From NCBI GenBank assembly GCA_963795415.1, contig CAWCHQ010000003.1:744001-808000 (forward strand): 64,000 nucleotides of DNA. The letters are read 5' to 3'. Both the position numbers and the translations under genes were made by a program. The stretch is from CAVSUZ01 sp963795415. GTDB taxonomy: Bacteria; Pseudomonadota; Alphaproteobacteria; Acetobacterales; Acetobacteraceae. This document shows, piece after piece, positions 26,654 to 35,097 of this stretch. The first letter of the stretch is position 1; every line of letters begins with the position of its first letter. The notes below the pieces were generated by a model, which saw nothing but the letters and a program-made list of their open reading frames with translations, was not told the DNA's origin and made no database searches.

Positions 26654-26885
26654 ATACCAGCCGGCCGAGAGTTTGACTCTGGGGCATATGATCGGCCGGC
26701 TGGTATCCTATTGATTTTCGCGCGCGGCCGCCCCACCAACGGGGGTTCCCAACGCGCAAGCGCGTTGGGGGCCCGACCACGCGCATACCGTCGGCCATTC
26801 GGCCGCCTGGTATCCTATTGATTTCGCGCGTGGCCGCCCCACCAACCCCACGCGCATACCAGTCGGCCATTCGGCCGCCTGGTAT
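26654..26885. repeat. MITE-like element, copy D (long form plus a partial tandem copy)
   Basis: A full long-form copy (26654-26813), including the extra hairpin block, runs straight into a second right half (26811-26885) that repeats CCTATTGATTTCGCGCG through CGGCCGCCTGGTAT. The join shares GGTATCCTATTGATTT, which suggests recombination or slippage between two copies. Confidence 0.85.
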
Positions 26886-27290
26886 TATACGCCGAGCCTG
26901 AAGTGTGACTTGTTGCAGTTGGGGATAGTTGGTGAGGGAGCGGAGCCATTCCTTGGTGAGTTGGTTCCGGTCGGGCGGCAGGCCTCTAGAATGGCGTCGT
27001 GATTATCGAGCAATCGATGGGAGAGATCCCTCACGCGCAAGTAGACCAGACCCGCTCGATCGGATTCAGTTCGGGTGACTATGGCGGTAACGGCGCGACG
27101 GTGTCGTTGGCGGCCACCTGCAGATTTTCCTGGGAATTGTGGGACTCGGGTGGGAGCGGTGGTGCCCGGATAAATTCACTCCATTGACGCTTGCGAGCCA
27201 AGGCGAGAACATGCCTTTTTGCGGAACGAACCCGCCCCATGTCAGCCTGTTCTACGATCGGACAATCACGGAGGTCGACGACAGCCGCCG
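26886..27290. other. Non-coding stretch after MITE copy D
   Basis: No gene is supported. The minus strand next to the MITE has a short open segment (LPPDRNQLTKEWLRSLTNYP) that may be a truncated gene; I recognise no family. Confidence 0.3.
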
Positions 27291-27644
27291 ATGCCACTGA
27301 AGCGCAGGCCGCGCCAGACTGCCCCACCCCAAGGCGACGCCGCAGCAGCAGCGATTTGCGCGGTAATCCGCCGCATCCCCAAGGGCTGGGTTGCCACGTA
27401 TGGTCAGGTCGCCGCAATGGCCGGCCTGCCGAGGCGCTCGCGCCTCGTCGGCCACGTACTTCGCCACCTCGACCCGGCAGCCAAAATTCCCTGGCATCGC
27501 GTCGTCAACGCGAAGGGCGAGGTGTCGTATTCGCTCTCCCGCAATGGCAGTGACGCCCTCCAGCAGCGCTTGCTGGAAAAGGAAGGCGTCGAGTTCGACG
27601 ACAGAAACCGCTTCAACCTGGAGCGATTTCGATGGCTCGATTAG
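27291..27644 (+). CDS. Alkyltransferase-like (ATL/MGMT-type) DNA-binding protein
   Basis: A 117-residue protein matching the DNA-binding domain of O6-alkylguanine alkyltransferase: AVIRRIPKGWVATYGQVAAMAGLP, RRSRLVGHVLRHLD and KIPWHRVVNAKGEV. The alkyl-acceptor Cys of PCHRV is Trp (PWHRV), the mark of ATL proteins such as YbaZ/Atl1, which bind O6-alkylguanine and hand it to nucleotide excision repair rather than repairing it directly. The start at 27291 gives the usual length; longer in-frame starts exist. It stands alone between repeats. Confidence 0.88.
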   Translation: MPLKRRPRQTAPPQGDAAAAAICAVIRRIPKGWVATYGQVAAMAGLPRRSRLVGHVLRHLDPAAKIPWHRVVNAKGEVSYSLSRNGSDALQQRLLEKEGVEFDDRNRFNLERFRWLD

Positions 27645-27844
27645 TTTGCTCGCCAAAGAGCAGCCGGTTACCAGTCAATGCTTCGCCTTTTGGCAACGTA
27701 ATCGGTTGCAACGGGGCACTTCCGTTGTACTGCACCTCGCAAGCACCACCAGGCATACAAAACGGATTGGCGGCGCGAGCCACCTGACCGGACCGCGACG
27801 CAAGAGCCGACCGGCGTTCGACAATCGGCAGATGATTTCGTAGA

Positions 27845-28243
27845 TTAGCTCTTGGCTTTGGACTTGTTCAGGGTCACGGCGGCGCGAACGAGAGTCTTCA
27901 ACGCCTCCTCGTTTATCTGTTCGCCCTCGTGGAAGTCGATGGCACGCCTTGTGTTCCCGTCAAGGCTGGAGTTGAAGAGGCGCGAAAGATCCTTCAGAGC
28001 CGCCCCTTTAGCGAAGGTCATCTTCACGACGTTCTTGTAAGTCTCGCCTGTGCAGATCAATCCGTTGTGCGACCACACCGGAACCCCTCTCCACTTCCAC
28101 TCCTCGACGACTCCGGGATCGGCTTGCTTGATCAAGCTACGGAGCCGGCTGAGCATCTGGCCACGCCAGTCGCCGAGCTCCTGGATTCTTGCGTCGATCA
28201 GCTGAGAAGGAGACACGCTATTCTGCGGTCTGCTCTTCTTCAT
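27845..28243 (-). CDS. DUF1801-family protein
   Basis: About 132 residues with the DUF1801 (YdhG-like) pattern: IQELGDWRGQMLSRLRSLIKQADPGVVEEWKWRGVPVWSHNGLICTGETYKNVVKMTF, then FNSSLDGNTRRAIDFHEGE. The ATG at 28243 is followed by MKKSRPQ. Function unknown; the family is often beside SRPBCC and ArsR genes, as here. The 130-base gap to the SRPBCC gene makes co-transcription possible but not certain. Confidence 0.85.
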   Translation of the reverse strand: MKKSRPQNSVSPSQLIDARIQELGDWRGQMLSRLRSLIKQADPGVVEEWKWRGVPVWSHNGLICTGETYKNVVKMTFAKGAALKDLSRLFNSSLDGNTRRAIDFHEGEQINEEALKTLVRAAVTLNKSKAKS

Positions 28244-28373
28244 GCCCGTTTCCTCTCCTTGTCCCGAGGCTTGATAGGCGAATACGGTGCCACGAGTAAC
28301 AATTCCCATCGCAAGTTTGACGGGGGGCCGTGCTCCTGTCACCCCCTTCTACGCTCCCCGGCTTTGACTTGCT

Positions 28374-28784
28374 TCAGTCAATCCGCGCCAAGACCTGCTC
28401 GAGCGTACCAAAGAATCGCTGCCAGCCGTACCTGGCGCCCTGGTAGGCCTGCTGCTGATCCGGCCGGAACCCCGAGTGCTCCATGCGCAAACGGGTCCCC
28501 GTGTTCGTAGGGGTAAGGGTCCAAGTGACGACACTCTCGAGACCCATGGCCGCCCAGGTATAAGACAGCGTTTTGTTCGGCTCGGATTCCAGGACCTGAC
28601 AGTCGACAGTGCCCCAGTCCGCGCGAAAATTGAAACGGTGGCCCACGGCAGGCTTGAAGTCGTTCTGCATCAGCCACTCCGCGACCAGGTGCGGTTGCGT
28701 CAGTGCGCGCCAGATCTTTTCCGGCGGATAAGGTATCTCACGTTCGACAACGACGGAGCGTGTTTCGGTCGCGGGTTCGCTCAT
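28374..28784 (-). CDS. SRPBCC (AHSA1-like) domain protein
   Basis: A 136-residue START-like protein of the activator-of-Hsp90-ATPase-like group: VVVEREIPYPPEKIWRALTQPHLVAEWLM, then FRADWGTVDCQVLESEPNKTLSYTW and the end WQRFFGTLEQVLARI. The fold has a deep hydrophobic pocket; the ligand is unknown. Its start overlaps the stop of the upstream ArsR gene by four bases, the common ArsR-SRPBCC pairing, so the regulator probably controls it. Confidence 0.9.
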   Translation of the reverse strand: MSEPATETRSVVVEREIPYPPEKIWRALTQPHLVAEWLMQNDFKPAVGHRFNFRADWGTVDCQVLESEPNKTLSYTWAAMGLESVVTWTLTPTNTGTRLRMEHSGFRPDQQQAYQGARYGWQRFFGTLEQVLARID

Positions 28785-29104
28785 TGGTCCATCCTTTTGA
28801 GCAGATCTTCGAGGTGGTCGAACCGGTTTTGCCAGAAGCCGGCCATTTGGCTTGTCCAGTCGATCAGCGGGGCCAAGGCGCCGAGCTGCGCACTATAGTG
28901 CGTCTGGCGACCTTCGTGGCGGTCGCGCACCAGCCCGGCCTGCTTCAGGACCCCGAGATGCTTTGAGACGGCCGGTTGCGAGATCCCGGCCCGGGCCGTC
29001 AGTGCCCCGACCGTCTGCTCTCCATTGCGGCACAATCGCTCGAAGATGGCCCGCCGGGTCGGATCGGCGAGCGTTTTGAAGAGCATATCGTGAGCGTTCG
29101 GCAT
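28781..29104 (-). CDS. ArsR-family transcriptional regulator
   Basis: A 107-residue winged-helix repressor: MLFKTLADPTRRAIFERLCRNGEQTVGALTA, recognition helix ISQPAVSKHLGVLKQAGLV and wing DRHEGRQTHYSAQ. No ArsR metal-binding cysteines (ELCVCDL) are present, so it is the non-metal type that accompanies AHSA1-like genes. It probably binds near its own promoter and controls itself and the overlapping SRPBCC gene. Confidence 0.92.
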   Translation of the reverse strand: MPNAHDMLFKTLADPTRRAIFERLCRNGEQTVGALTARAGISQPAVSKHLGVLKQAGLVRDRHEGRQTHYSAQLGALAPLIDWTSQMAGFWQNRFDHLEDLLKRMDQ

Positions 29105-29532
29105 TTGGGATCGATAACCTGCTGGCTATTGATCGACGTATAACCACTGAGATATGTGTGCGTCAAGCGTTGGCGCCACTCGGCCACGACGCGGTCGCAA
29201 TGGTTAACCCAATAAATCTCGCATCATCTACATGACTACGGGACATCGATCGTCAGTGCCGCCGCATCGAGAACATGTCCGGCCGTGTCAAAGGACCCGC
29301 GCCGCATCGCTCTGCGTTACGACCGATGCGCACACAAATACCCACGCTGATCGCAGATAAGGGGCCTCGGCAGCGACGAGTTTCGGGATGCGATTGCCAA
29401 AGGACATCACGTCCCGGATTTTGTTCTCGCGTTGGGCAATGTTGCGTTTACAGCGTTGGCCCAATCCGATGTATGCGTCCTTCATTTTGTATCGACGGAG
29501 AAGGTTCGGGCGGGGACCCGTGGCCGAAGCGC
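29105..29532. other. Stretch without a recognised gene
   Basis: The first 100 bases should hold the ArsR promoter. From about 29370 the plus strand has an open segment (SDEFRDAIAKGHHVPDFVLA...ALAQSDVCVLHFV) with coding character but no start and no recognised family. Confidence 0.3.
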
Positions 29533-29720
29533 CTACAGGGTCTTCACGACCTTGGCGGCTATTTTGCCGCGGCGGCTGAGGATGACCTCGCGTCGGCGCT
29601 GACGTAGTCGAGCAGATCGTGAGGTGGGTGGGGGCCTGGCGGCGTGGGCCGACACCCACGGGAGGACCGAATCCGGTGGCCGGTGGCCTCGGCGCCGATG
29701 GTTGGCCAATCGTATTTCGA
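29533..29720 (-). pseudogene. Degenerate second copy of the TetR-Phd 3' end
   Basis: The minus strand repeats, with indels, the 3' end of the TetR-Phd gene located at 29917: EVILSRRGKIAAKVVKTL with stop, preceded by damaged versions of LLDYVSAGG and of the proline-rich part. It is a partial duplicate that has lost its N-terminal half. Confidence 0.6.
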
Positions 29721-29782
29721 ACTTCATTATCCTGACACAGGCCGTAGCGACAACTTCGGCGACGGGGATTGTGCGGTCAGCC

Positions 29783-29822
29783 TGGATCGCCACGCCAGCG
29801 CTGCGCGGCGGCTCGCGATGAC
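29783..29822. repeat. REP-like stem, family 2
   Basis: GGATCGCCACG...GCGCTGCGC...CTCGCGATGAC; the same ends occur at the start of the two ppdK-bearing repeats (24764 and 36248). Confidence 0.55.
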
Positions 29823-29916
29823 GCCAGTGGGGTCGCCGTTCATACTGACCGTGATATCCCATCGCCGCCGCCTGATATGAACGCCTTCGTTCGTGTTTCC
29901 AGCGCGCCCCGTTGCC

Positions 29917-30762
29917 CTACATGGTCTTCACCACCTTGGCCACCGGCTTTCCGCGGCGGCTGAGGATGACCTCGCCGCCGGCGCTGACGTAATCGAGCAG
30001 GTCGTGGAAATGGGTGCGGGCGTATCGGCAGGGGATGGCTTGCTGGGAGGAACCGACGCCGAGGGAAGGACCGAAGCCGGGCCAGTGGCCGGTGGCCTCG
30101 GCGGTACCGATGGTGACCAGTATGCCGGCGATGCGGCGGGCGGTCTGGCTGCGCGGTTCGAGGCCTCGGTCGTGGGAGAGGGCCCAGGACTCGTTGAGCA
30201 GGATTGCGGCAGTGATGAGGAGGGAGGGCGGTGTGGCTTGCAGGCCGGAAATCGCGGGGTAGAGGACGCCGGCCAGGGTGTCGATCGCGCTTTGGTATTT
30301 GCTGGTGATGATGCCGCGGTGCGGCTCCTCCAGGCGCGGCAGGGCGGCCAGGAAGGCGCGGTGCTGCATGGGGTGGGCGGCGAGATGGTCGAGCCAGGCG
30401 CGGATGACGGCTTCGAGCCGGGCCAGGGCGCCGAGAGGCTGGGCGGCGTCGAAGGCGGCGCCGACGGTGTTGACGAGCTCGTGGATGAATTCGGCGAGGA
30501 TGTCGGCGACCAACTCGGCGTCCGAGGGATAGAGAAGATTGAGGCTCTCCCGCGTGATGGCGAGGTCGGCTGCGAGCCTTTGGCGATTGAGGGTGGGTGG
30601 TTGGCCGGCGGCGAGCAGGCGGGCGGCTGTCTGGCGGATGGCCTGGCGGATGGTCTGGCGGCGGGTTTCGCGGCGCTCCGCCGGGCTGGATCTGGCGGGC
30701 CGGTCCGGTTTGGGCGAGGCCGGGCTGATATCGAGCGATCCGGGTGCCCCGAGGGGGAACAT
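29917..30762 (-). CDS. TetR-type regulator with a Phd-like C-terminal tail
   Basis: A 281-residue protein. Residues about 28-75 form a TetR-like helix-turn-helix (RRQTIRQAIRQTAARLLAAG, RQRLAADLAITRESLNLLYP), followed by an all-helical ligand domain (WLDHLAAHPMQHRAFLAALP, YQSAIDTLAGVLYPAISGL). The last 35 residues (ARTHFHDLLDYVSAGGEVIL, SRRGKPVAKVVKTM) are instead the dimerisation/DNA-binding pattern of Phd/YefM antitoxins. No Doc- or RelE-like toxin is adjacent. It may be a natural fusion or the result of a deletion joining two genes; a second damaged copy of the tail lies at 29533. Confidence 0.65.
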   Translation of the reverse strand: MFPLGAPGSLDISPASPKPDRPARSSPAERRETRRQTIRQAIRQTAARLLAAGQPPTLNRQRLAADLAITRESLNLLYPSDAELVADILAEFIHELVNTVGAAFDAAQPLGALARLEAVIRAWLDHLAAHPMQHRAFLAALPRLEEPHRGIITSKYQSAIDTLAGVLYPAISGLQATPPSLLITAAILLNESWALSHDRGLEPRSQTARRIAGILVTIGTAEATGHWPGFGPSLGVGSSQQAIPCRYARTHFHDLLDYVSAGGEVILSRRGKPVAKVVKTM

Positions 30763-30946
30763 GATGGGTGAGGCCTTTTGTCTGTGTTCCTGTTATGTTC
30801 CTTAGCAAATCGGGGGTCATCTGGGCAACTGGTGTTGATGAGCGGGGCCCGCAGCCGACGATCCGGCAGCGGATAGGGAACGGACCTCGCCGGTATGGCA
30901 ACATTTCGACTGGGCTGCGAGAAACTGGGCTGCGAGAATGGGTGTC

Positions 30947-31873
30947 ATGACACGGATTGCCGGACTGGCGGTCGCCATAGCAGCAGCGAGCTTGCCGTTT
31001 GCGACTGCGCGGCCCGCCGACCCCGGACCCGCGCAGACGTTCCAACCCCCGCCCGACAGCGCCATTCCGTCCGGCCCGTTCGGCGACCTCGTCCGCGAGG
31101 GCGCGAAGATCTTCCACGATCCCGGGAAATATGCCGCTCCATTCGTCGGCAACCAGCTCCGCTGCAGCAACTGCCATTTGCAGGACGGACGGCAGGCGGG
31201 CGCCTCGCCGATGTGGGCGGCGTATGTCGCCTATCCGGCCTATCGAACCAAGAACGGGCATGTCAACACGTTTCAGGAGCGGCTGCAGGGCTGCTTTCAG
31301 TTCAGCATGAACGGCAAGGCGCCGCCGCTCGGCGATGCGGTGCTGGTTGCGCTGGAAACCTACTCATACTTTCTGGCGAAAGGACTCCCGACCGGTGAGG
31401 ACGCGCCGGGGCGCGGTTATCCGAAGCTGCCGGCGCCTGAGCAGGCGGGCGATTACGCGCGCGGCGCGCAGGTGTTCGCGCAGAAATGTGCGGCGTGTCA
31501 TGGGGTGCAGGGCGCCGGCCTGATGGTGGGCGCCGACATTGTGTTCCCGCCGCTATGGGGCGCGCACGCCTTCAACTGGGGTGCGGGGATGGCGGAGACC
31601 GACAATGCGGCGGAATTCATCCGGGCCAACATGCCCTATGGTGCGGGGGGAACGCTGAGCGTGCAGCAGGCGTGGGACGTGGCGAAGTTTATCGACAGCC
31701 AGGTGCGTCCGCAGGACCCGCGCTTCGTGCAGAGCGTAGCGGAGACGCGCCAGCGGTTTCACGATACGCCGTTCTCGATGTACGGGCTTGTGGCGAACGG
31801 GGCGTTGCTGGGCGATCCGGTGACGACGCCGCCTTCCGGGATGGCGGTCGATTCGGGGCCTAGCCATCAATAA
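30947..31873 (+). CDS. TsdA-like dihaem cytochrome c
   Basis: A periplasmic dihaem cytochrome of about 308 residues resembling thiosulfate dehydrogenase TsdA. After the signal peptide (MTRIAGLAVAIAAASLPFATA) come haem sites CSNCH (near residue 73) and CAACH (near 181). Between them the TsdA landmarks DGRQAGASPMWAAYVAYPAY and GHVNTFQERLQGCFQFSMNG are clear. TsdA converts thiosulfate to tetrathionate or the reverse. I prefer the ATG at 30947; one at 30938 adds three residues. No partner cytochrome gene is adjacent. Confidence 0.87.
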   Translation: MTRIAGLAVAIAAASLPFATARPADPGPAQTFQPPPDSAIPSGPFGDLVREGAKIFHDPGKYAAPFVGNQLRCSNCHLQDGRQAGASPMWAAYVAYPAYRTKNGHVNTFQERLQGCFQFSMNGKAPPLGDAVLVALETYSYFLAKGLPTGEDAPGRGYPKLPAPEQAGDYARGAQVFAQKCAACHGVQGAGLMVGADIVFPPLWGAHAFNWGAGMAETDNAAEFIRANMPYGAGGTLSVQQAWDVAKFIDSQVRPQDPRFVQSVAETRQRFHDTPFSMYGLVANGALLGDPVTTPPSGMAVDSGPSHQ

Positions 31874-31978
31874 CGTTACTATAACGACTTATTGACGATA
31901 AACCGCTTCCCTCCCGAAGTGTTCCAGTAATATAACGTTTCACGATTTCGTGAGCTGCGGGAAGGAGACAAACATTCC

Positions 31979-32350
31979 ATGACCAAGAAATTGCTGGTCA
32001 TCGACGATCAGGCAGGTATCGGCCGGGTGGTCGGCCGCATCGCCGGCGAACTCGGTTTTGAGGCGAAAACCCTTACCGAACCCGACAAGGCGCTCGAGGT
32101 TTTTGTCGATTACCGGCCGGACGTCGTCATGCTTGACATGATCATGCCGGAAAAGGACGGGATCGACGTATTGAACGAAATGATCCTGACCGGCATCCGC
32201 TCGCGCATTGTGCTGACCAGCGGGCTCAGCAACGCGTTCCTGAAGCTTGCGCAGCAGGTGGCACATTTCCACGAGCGCACGAATGTCGCCGTGCTGCGCA
32301 AGCCGTTCCGGCGCGCGGAGCTGGTTTCGGTGCTTACCGAAGCCGCCTAG
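31979..32350 (+). CDS. Single-domain response regulator
   Basis: A 123-residue stand-alone receiver: LLVIDDQAGIGRVVGRI (acidic pair), phosphorylation Asp53 in VVMLDMIMPEKDGID, the Thr/Ser in IVLTSGLS and Lys in VLRKPFRRAEL. No output domain, so it acts by phosphotransfer or protein contact, as CheY- or DivK-like proteins do. GGAAGGAG is positioned before the ATG. No kinase gene adjoins. Confidence 0.9.
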   Translation: MTKKLLVIDDQAGIGRVVGRIAGELGFEAKTLTEPDKALEVFVDYRPDVVMLDMIMPEKDGIDVLNEMILTGIRSRIVLTSGLSNAFLKLAQQVAHFHERTNVAVLRKPFRRAELVSVLTEAA

Positions 32351-32380
32351 CGCCGGCGCGCCCCGTATCAGTGCAGCGTA

Positions 32381-33643
32381 TCAGTGTTGCGCGCCGTCAT
32401 ACGGTGCGCGAAGGGCGCCGGATTTGTAACTGTCGGGATACAGGATCACCTCGGTCTTCGGGTCCTTGAACTGCGCCAGGTCGTGGCCCTGCACGCCCTG
32501 GAACTGCACTTCCAGGACGCGCGCCTCGGTCCATTCGCCGCCTGGCCCGAACTTGATGGGTCCTGCAACGGTCTGGAAGGTGTGGGTGCGCAGATAGTCG
32601 GCTAGCTTGTCCTGATCGAGGCCGTGCGTTCCTTCCACCGCGTCGCCCAGCACCTGCAGGTCGGAATAGGCGAAAGGCGGCAGATAGTAGCCCAGCGGAT
32701 CGACGCCGGCGGCCGCCGCTTTCGCCTGATACTGCTTCAGGAAGTCCATCGCCTCCGGGGTGGCGAAGCCGCCCATCGGAAGCCAGAAATCGTAATCGAC
32801 GATACCATTCAGCAGCGGGCCGAGCTGCATTTTGATGGGCGTGCTCTGCAGCCCGACCATCCCGCCGCCGAACAGCTTGGCTTTCAGCCCGATCTCGGTA
32901 GCGGCGCGAATCATCCCCACCGTGTCCGGCGGGTAGGAGGCGACGAACACCATATCCGGCTTCGTGGCCTGGATGGCGCGCACGATCGGGCTGAAATCCG
33001 CGGTGGCGGGCGGATAGGACTGGTTGTAAACCACCTTGAGTCCGTCTTGCCTGGCGATTGCCAGCGCGCCGGCAATGGCGTTTTTCGGGAACTCCGCGTC
33101 GGCGCCAACGATCGCCAGGGTCTGCGGCTTCGGGCTCATGGCCGCGGCCACCGCAAAGAACGGCGCCGAGAAGCTCTGCTTCGGCTCCGGCCCGCCAGTC
33201 GGCGCGATGGAGAAATAGCGCGGGTAGTGGAACTCGCTGTTGACCGCGAGGGCGAGCAGACCAAGGAAGGTGCGGTTGTGGGCGATGACGATGGGCATTG
33301 CTGGCGCGGTCATGTTCGTCGCATAGGCGCTGATCACCAGGTCGACGTGATCGACATCCAGCAGCTTCGTGTAGATACCCGGCACCAGAGAGGGCGTGCT
33401 CTGGTCGTCGTACCAGATCAGCTTGACGGGACGGCCGAGCAGGCCGCCCTTCACGTTGGTGTTCTCCGCCCAGATCTGCATTGCCAGCAGCGCCGCCTTG
33501 CCGTTCGGCGCCAACCCGCCGGTGAGGGACATGGAAAAGCCGATGGTTATCGGCTTGGCTGCACGAGAGGCTGGCGCCATCCACCACAGCGAGGTCGCCG
33601 CGCCGAACACAAGCGCAAGACAACGTAATTTCCGACGCCGCAT
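32381..33643 (-). CDS. LivK-like ABC transporter substrate-binding protein
   Basis: A 420-residue periplasmic binding protein of the branched-chain amino acid/amide family: a signal peptide (MRRRKLRCLALVFGAATSLWW...ASRAA), the N-lobe start ITIGFSMSLTGGLAPNGKAALLAM, KLIWYDDQSTPSLVPGIYTKLL, and the C-lobe with FVASYPPDTVGMIRAA and GYYLPPFAYSDLQVLGDAV. No permease or ATPase genes are near, so it is an orphan component, like the damaged one at 25271. The ligand is not inferable. Confidence 0.9.
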   Translation of the reverse strand: MRRRKLRCLALVFGAATSLWWMAPASRAAKPITIGFSMSLTGGLAPNGKAALLAMQIWAENTNVKGGLLGRPVKLIWYDDQSTPSLVPGIYTKLLDVDHVDLVISAYATNMTAPAMPIVIAHNRTFLGLLALAVNSEFHYPRYFSIAPTGGPEPKQSFSAPFFAVAAAMSPKPQTLAIVGADAEFPKNAIAGALAIARQDGLKVVYNQSYPPATADFSPIVRAIQATKPDMVFVASYPPDTVGMIRAATEIGLKAKLFGGGMVGLQSTPIKMQLGPLLNGIVDYDFWLPMGGFATPEAMDFLKQYQAKAAAAGVDPLGYYLPPFAYSDLQVLGDAVEGTHGLDQDKLADYLRTHTFQTVAGPIKFGPGGEWTEARVLEVQFQGVQGHDLAQFKDPKTEVILYPDSYKSGALRAPYDGAQH

Positions 33644-33675
33644 AGTTTCCTCCCGAAAGGTCCAGGATCGATGCT

Positions 33676-33734
33676 AGAGCAGATCGCGCTTGGCTGGAAA
33701 CGCCTTGCGTTTCCACTCGAGCGGGATCTGCTCT
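33676..33734. repeat. REP-like palindrome, family 1, copy 3
   Basis: AGAGCAGATCGCGCTTGGC, core TGGAAACG...CGTTTCCA, close CGGGATCTGCTCT. This copy has the most regular arms. It is followed at 33750-33787 by a hairpin (TTCAGGCTGA...TCAGCCTGAA) related to that after flgF. Confidence 0.78.
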
Positions 33735-34170
33735 ACAACAATGAAGTCAGGGCTTTTCAGGCTGATACAGTCAGCCTGAAACTGCTCCAGGCAGGATTTG
33801 CCCGTGCTGTCACACGTATGCCGGCAGGCGTTCGAGCTGAGCACTGTCCATCCCAGGGGGATGCGCTCCAATTTTGATTGACATCAAGCTACGCCACAGC
33901 GAAGGGTGGTGAAAGCGAGCAGCATTCCATGGCTAGGTGCGTGCGTACTTAGCGGTATCGCACCCCGGGGCAGGATGTGAAGGTTGACATACCGGATCTG
34001 TGTTTCCCCAGCTGATTCCGTCTGCATTCTCAGAGGAACTTCCGCATTGTGGACCCTGAGCAAGAAGATGCCACCCGGCGGACCGGCGCAATTCGGGGGC
34101 CAAAACGCTTGCTCGCGAAAGGCTCTCAGTCATCGCACTGACCGCGGTCGCTGCTCGAACCTGCGACTTA
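33735..34170. other. Non-coding stretch
   Basis: Apart from the TTCAGGCTGA/TCAGCCTGAA hairpin at its start I see no gene, RNA or repeat that can be supported. Confidence 0.4.
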
Positions 34171-34824
34171 TCAGTGCACTGCAAAACAGTAGAAAAAGCC
34201 AGCACCGCCGACCTTCGCCAGGTCTGGTACGCTACAGCCCGGTGTGCTGTGGGAGAAGTTCCAAAAATTCGGGCCACGCGTATTACCGATCAGGTCGGTG
34301 TGGCCAACGATTGCACTGCCCTCGCTGCTGCTTGTCCAGTTATGGCACGTCTTATCCTCACCAGCGGGAAAGGCAGTTCCGTCATGTTGACTGCCGGTCA
34401 GCATGTCATGCTGGTTTGGTGTATCACCGCGACCGTTGACGAAGTTTCCCTTCTCGGTGAGAGCCGTTGTTTTGTTGATCTTATAGTTGTCGCTATGCAG
34501 GTCGTCGAGATTGGCCGCGATCTCCACCCCTTTCGCGTTATACCATGGACCGGAGCCGATCCTGTCCCTGGCATTGACTGCCGGAACACCGTTTGTCGGC
34601 TGGGTGCTGAGATAAGCGTGCCACGTCTTCGAACCAGCACCCACTGCCTGGGCCAACTCCTGACAATGGCGATCTGCACCTTCAAGTCCACCCAAGTCGC
34701 CCCCTTTGCCGAGGCTGGTGCTGGTAACGAAGAAGCTCATGTTGGGCGAGGGCACTTGCTGCGCTTCCGCCCACCCTGCGGGAACGGCGAGAAGAACAGC
34801 AATCAGAGGAGTGATACGCCTCAT
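34171..34824 (-). CDS. Secreted lectin-fold-like protein
   Basis: A 217-residue protein with a signal peptide (MRRITPLIAVLLAVPAGWAEA). The mature part (MSFFVTSTSLGKGGDLGGLEGADRHCQELAQ, WHAYLST, ARDRIGSGPWYNAKG, then CHNWTSSSEGSAIVGHTDL and GGAGFFYCFA) has the layout of C-type-lectin/endostatin-like folds that begin with GADxxC and end with a buried YCF. Paired cysteines fit two disulphides. The function is unknown, perhaps sugar or surface binding in the periplasm. Lower GC than its neighbours suggests acquisition. Confidence 0.7.
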   Translation of the reverse strand: MRRITPLIAVLLAVPAGWAEAQQVPSPNMSFFVTSTSLGKGGDLGGLEGADRHCQELAQAVGAGSKTWHAYLSTQPTNGVPAVNARDRIGSGPWYNAKGVEIAANLDDLHSDNYKINKTTALTEKGNFVNGRGDTPNQHDMLTGSQHDGTAFPAGEDKTCHNWTSSSEGSAIVGHTDLIGNTRGPNFWNFSHSTPGCSVPDLAKVGGAGFFYCFAVH

Positions 34825-35097
34825 CCGACATTCCCCATATGCGCAGCTATCCGAGCATCTTGGACAGACGATAAGCGCCCCACCGCGCGGTCGGCAAGAG
34901 CGGTAGCACCAGGATCGCGCCGGAAGAATCGCGCCGGATACGGAGCGCGCAGGGCGTCCGTTGGCCGAACCGCGAATCTCTGCTTAACCTGATCGGGACG
35001 ACGCTGAGGGCTGCTTCGGCCCCATCCACAGTCTGGTCAGCGCCACAACGGGCATTCCGTGCAGGCAAAAGCAGGGGACGCAAGGGGAGCGAGTTCG

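Noticed and set aside
24537..26885. Small open frames in and around the MITE copies (recurrent NRIPAGRSY-like peptides)
   Set aside because: They arise because the element is open in several frames; they have no ribosome binding sites and appear identically in every copy.
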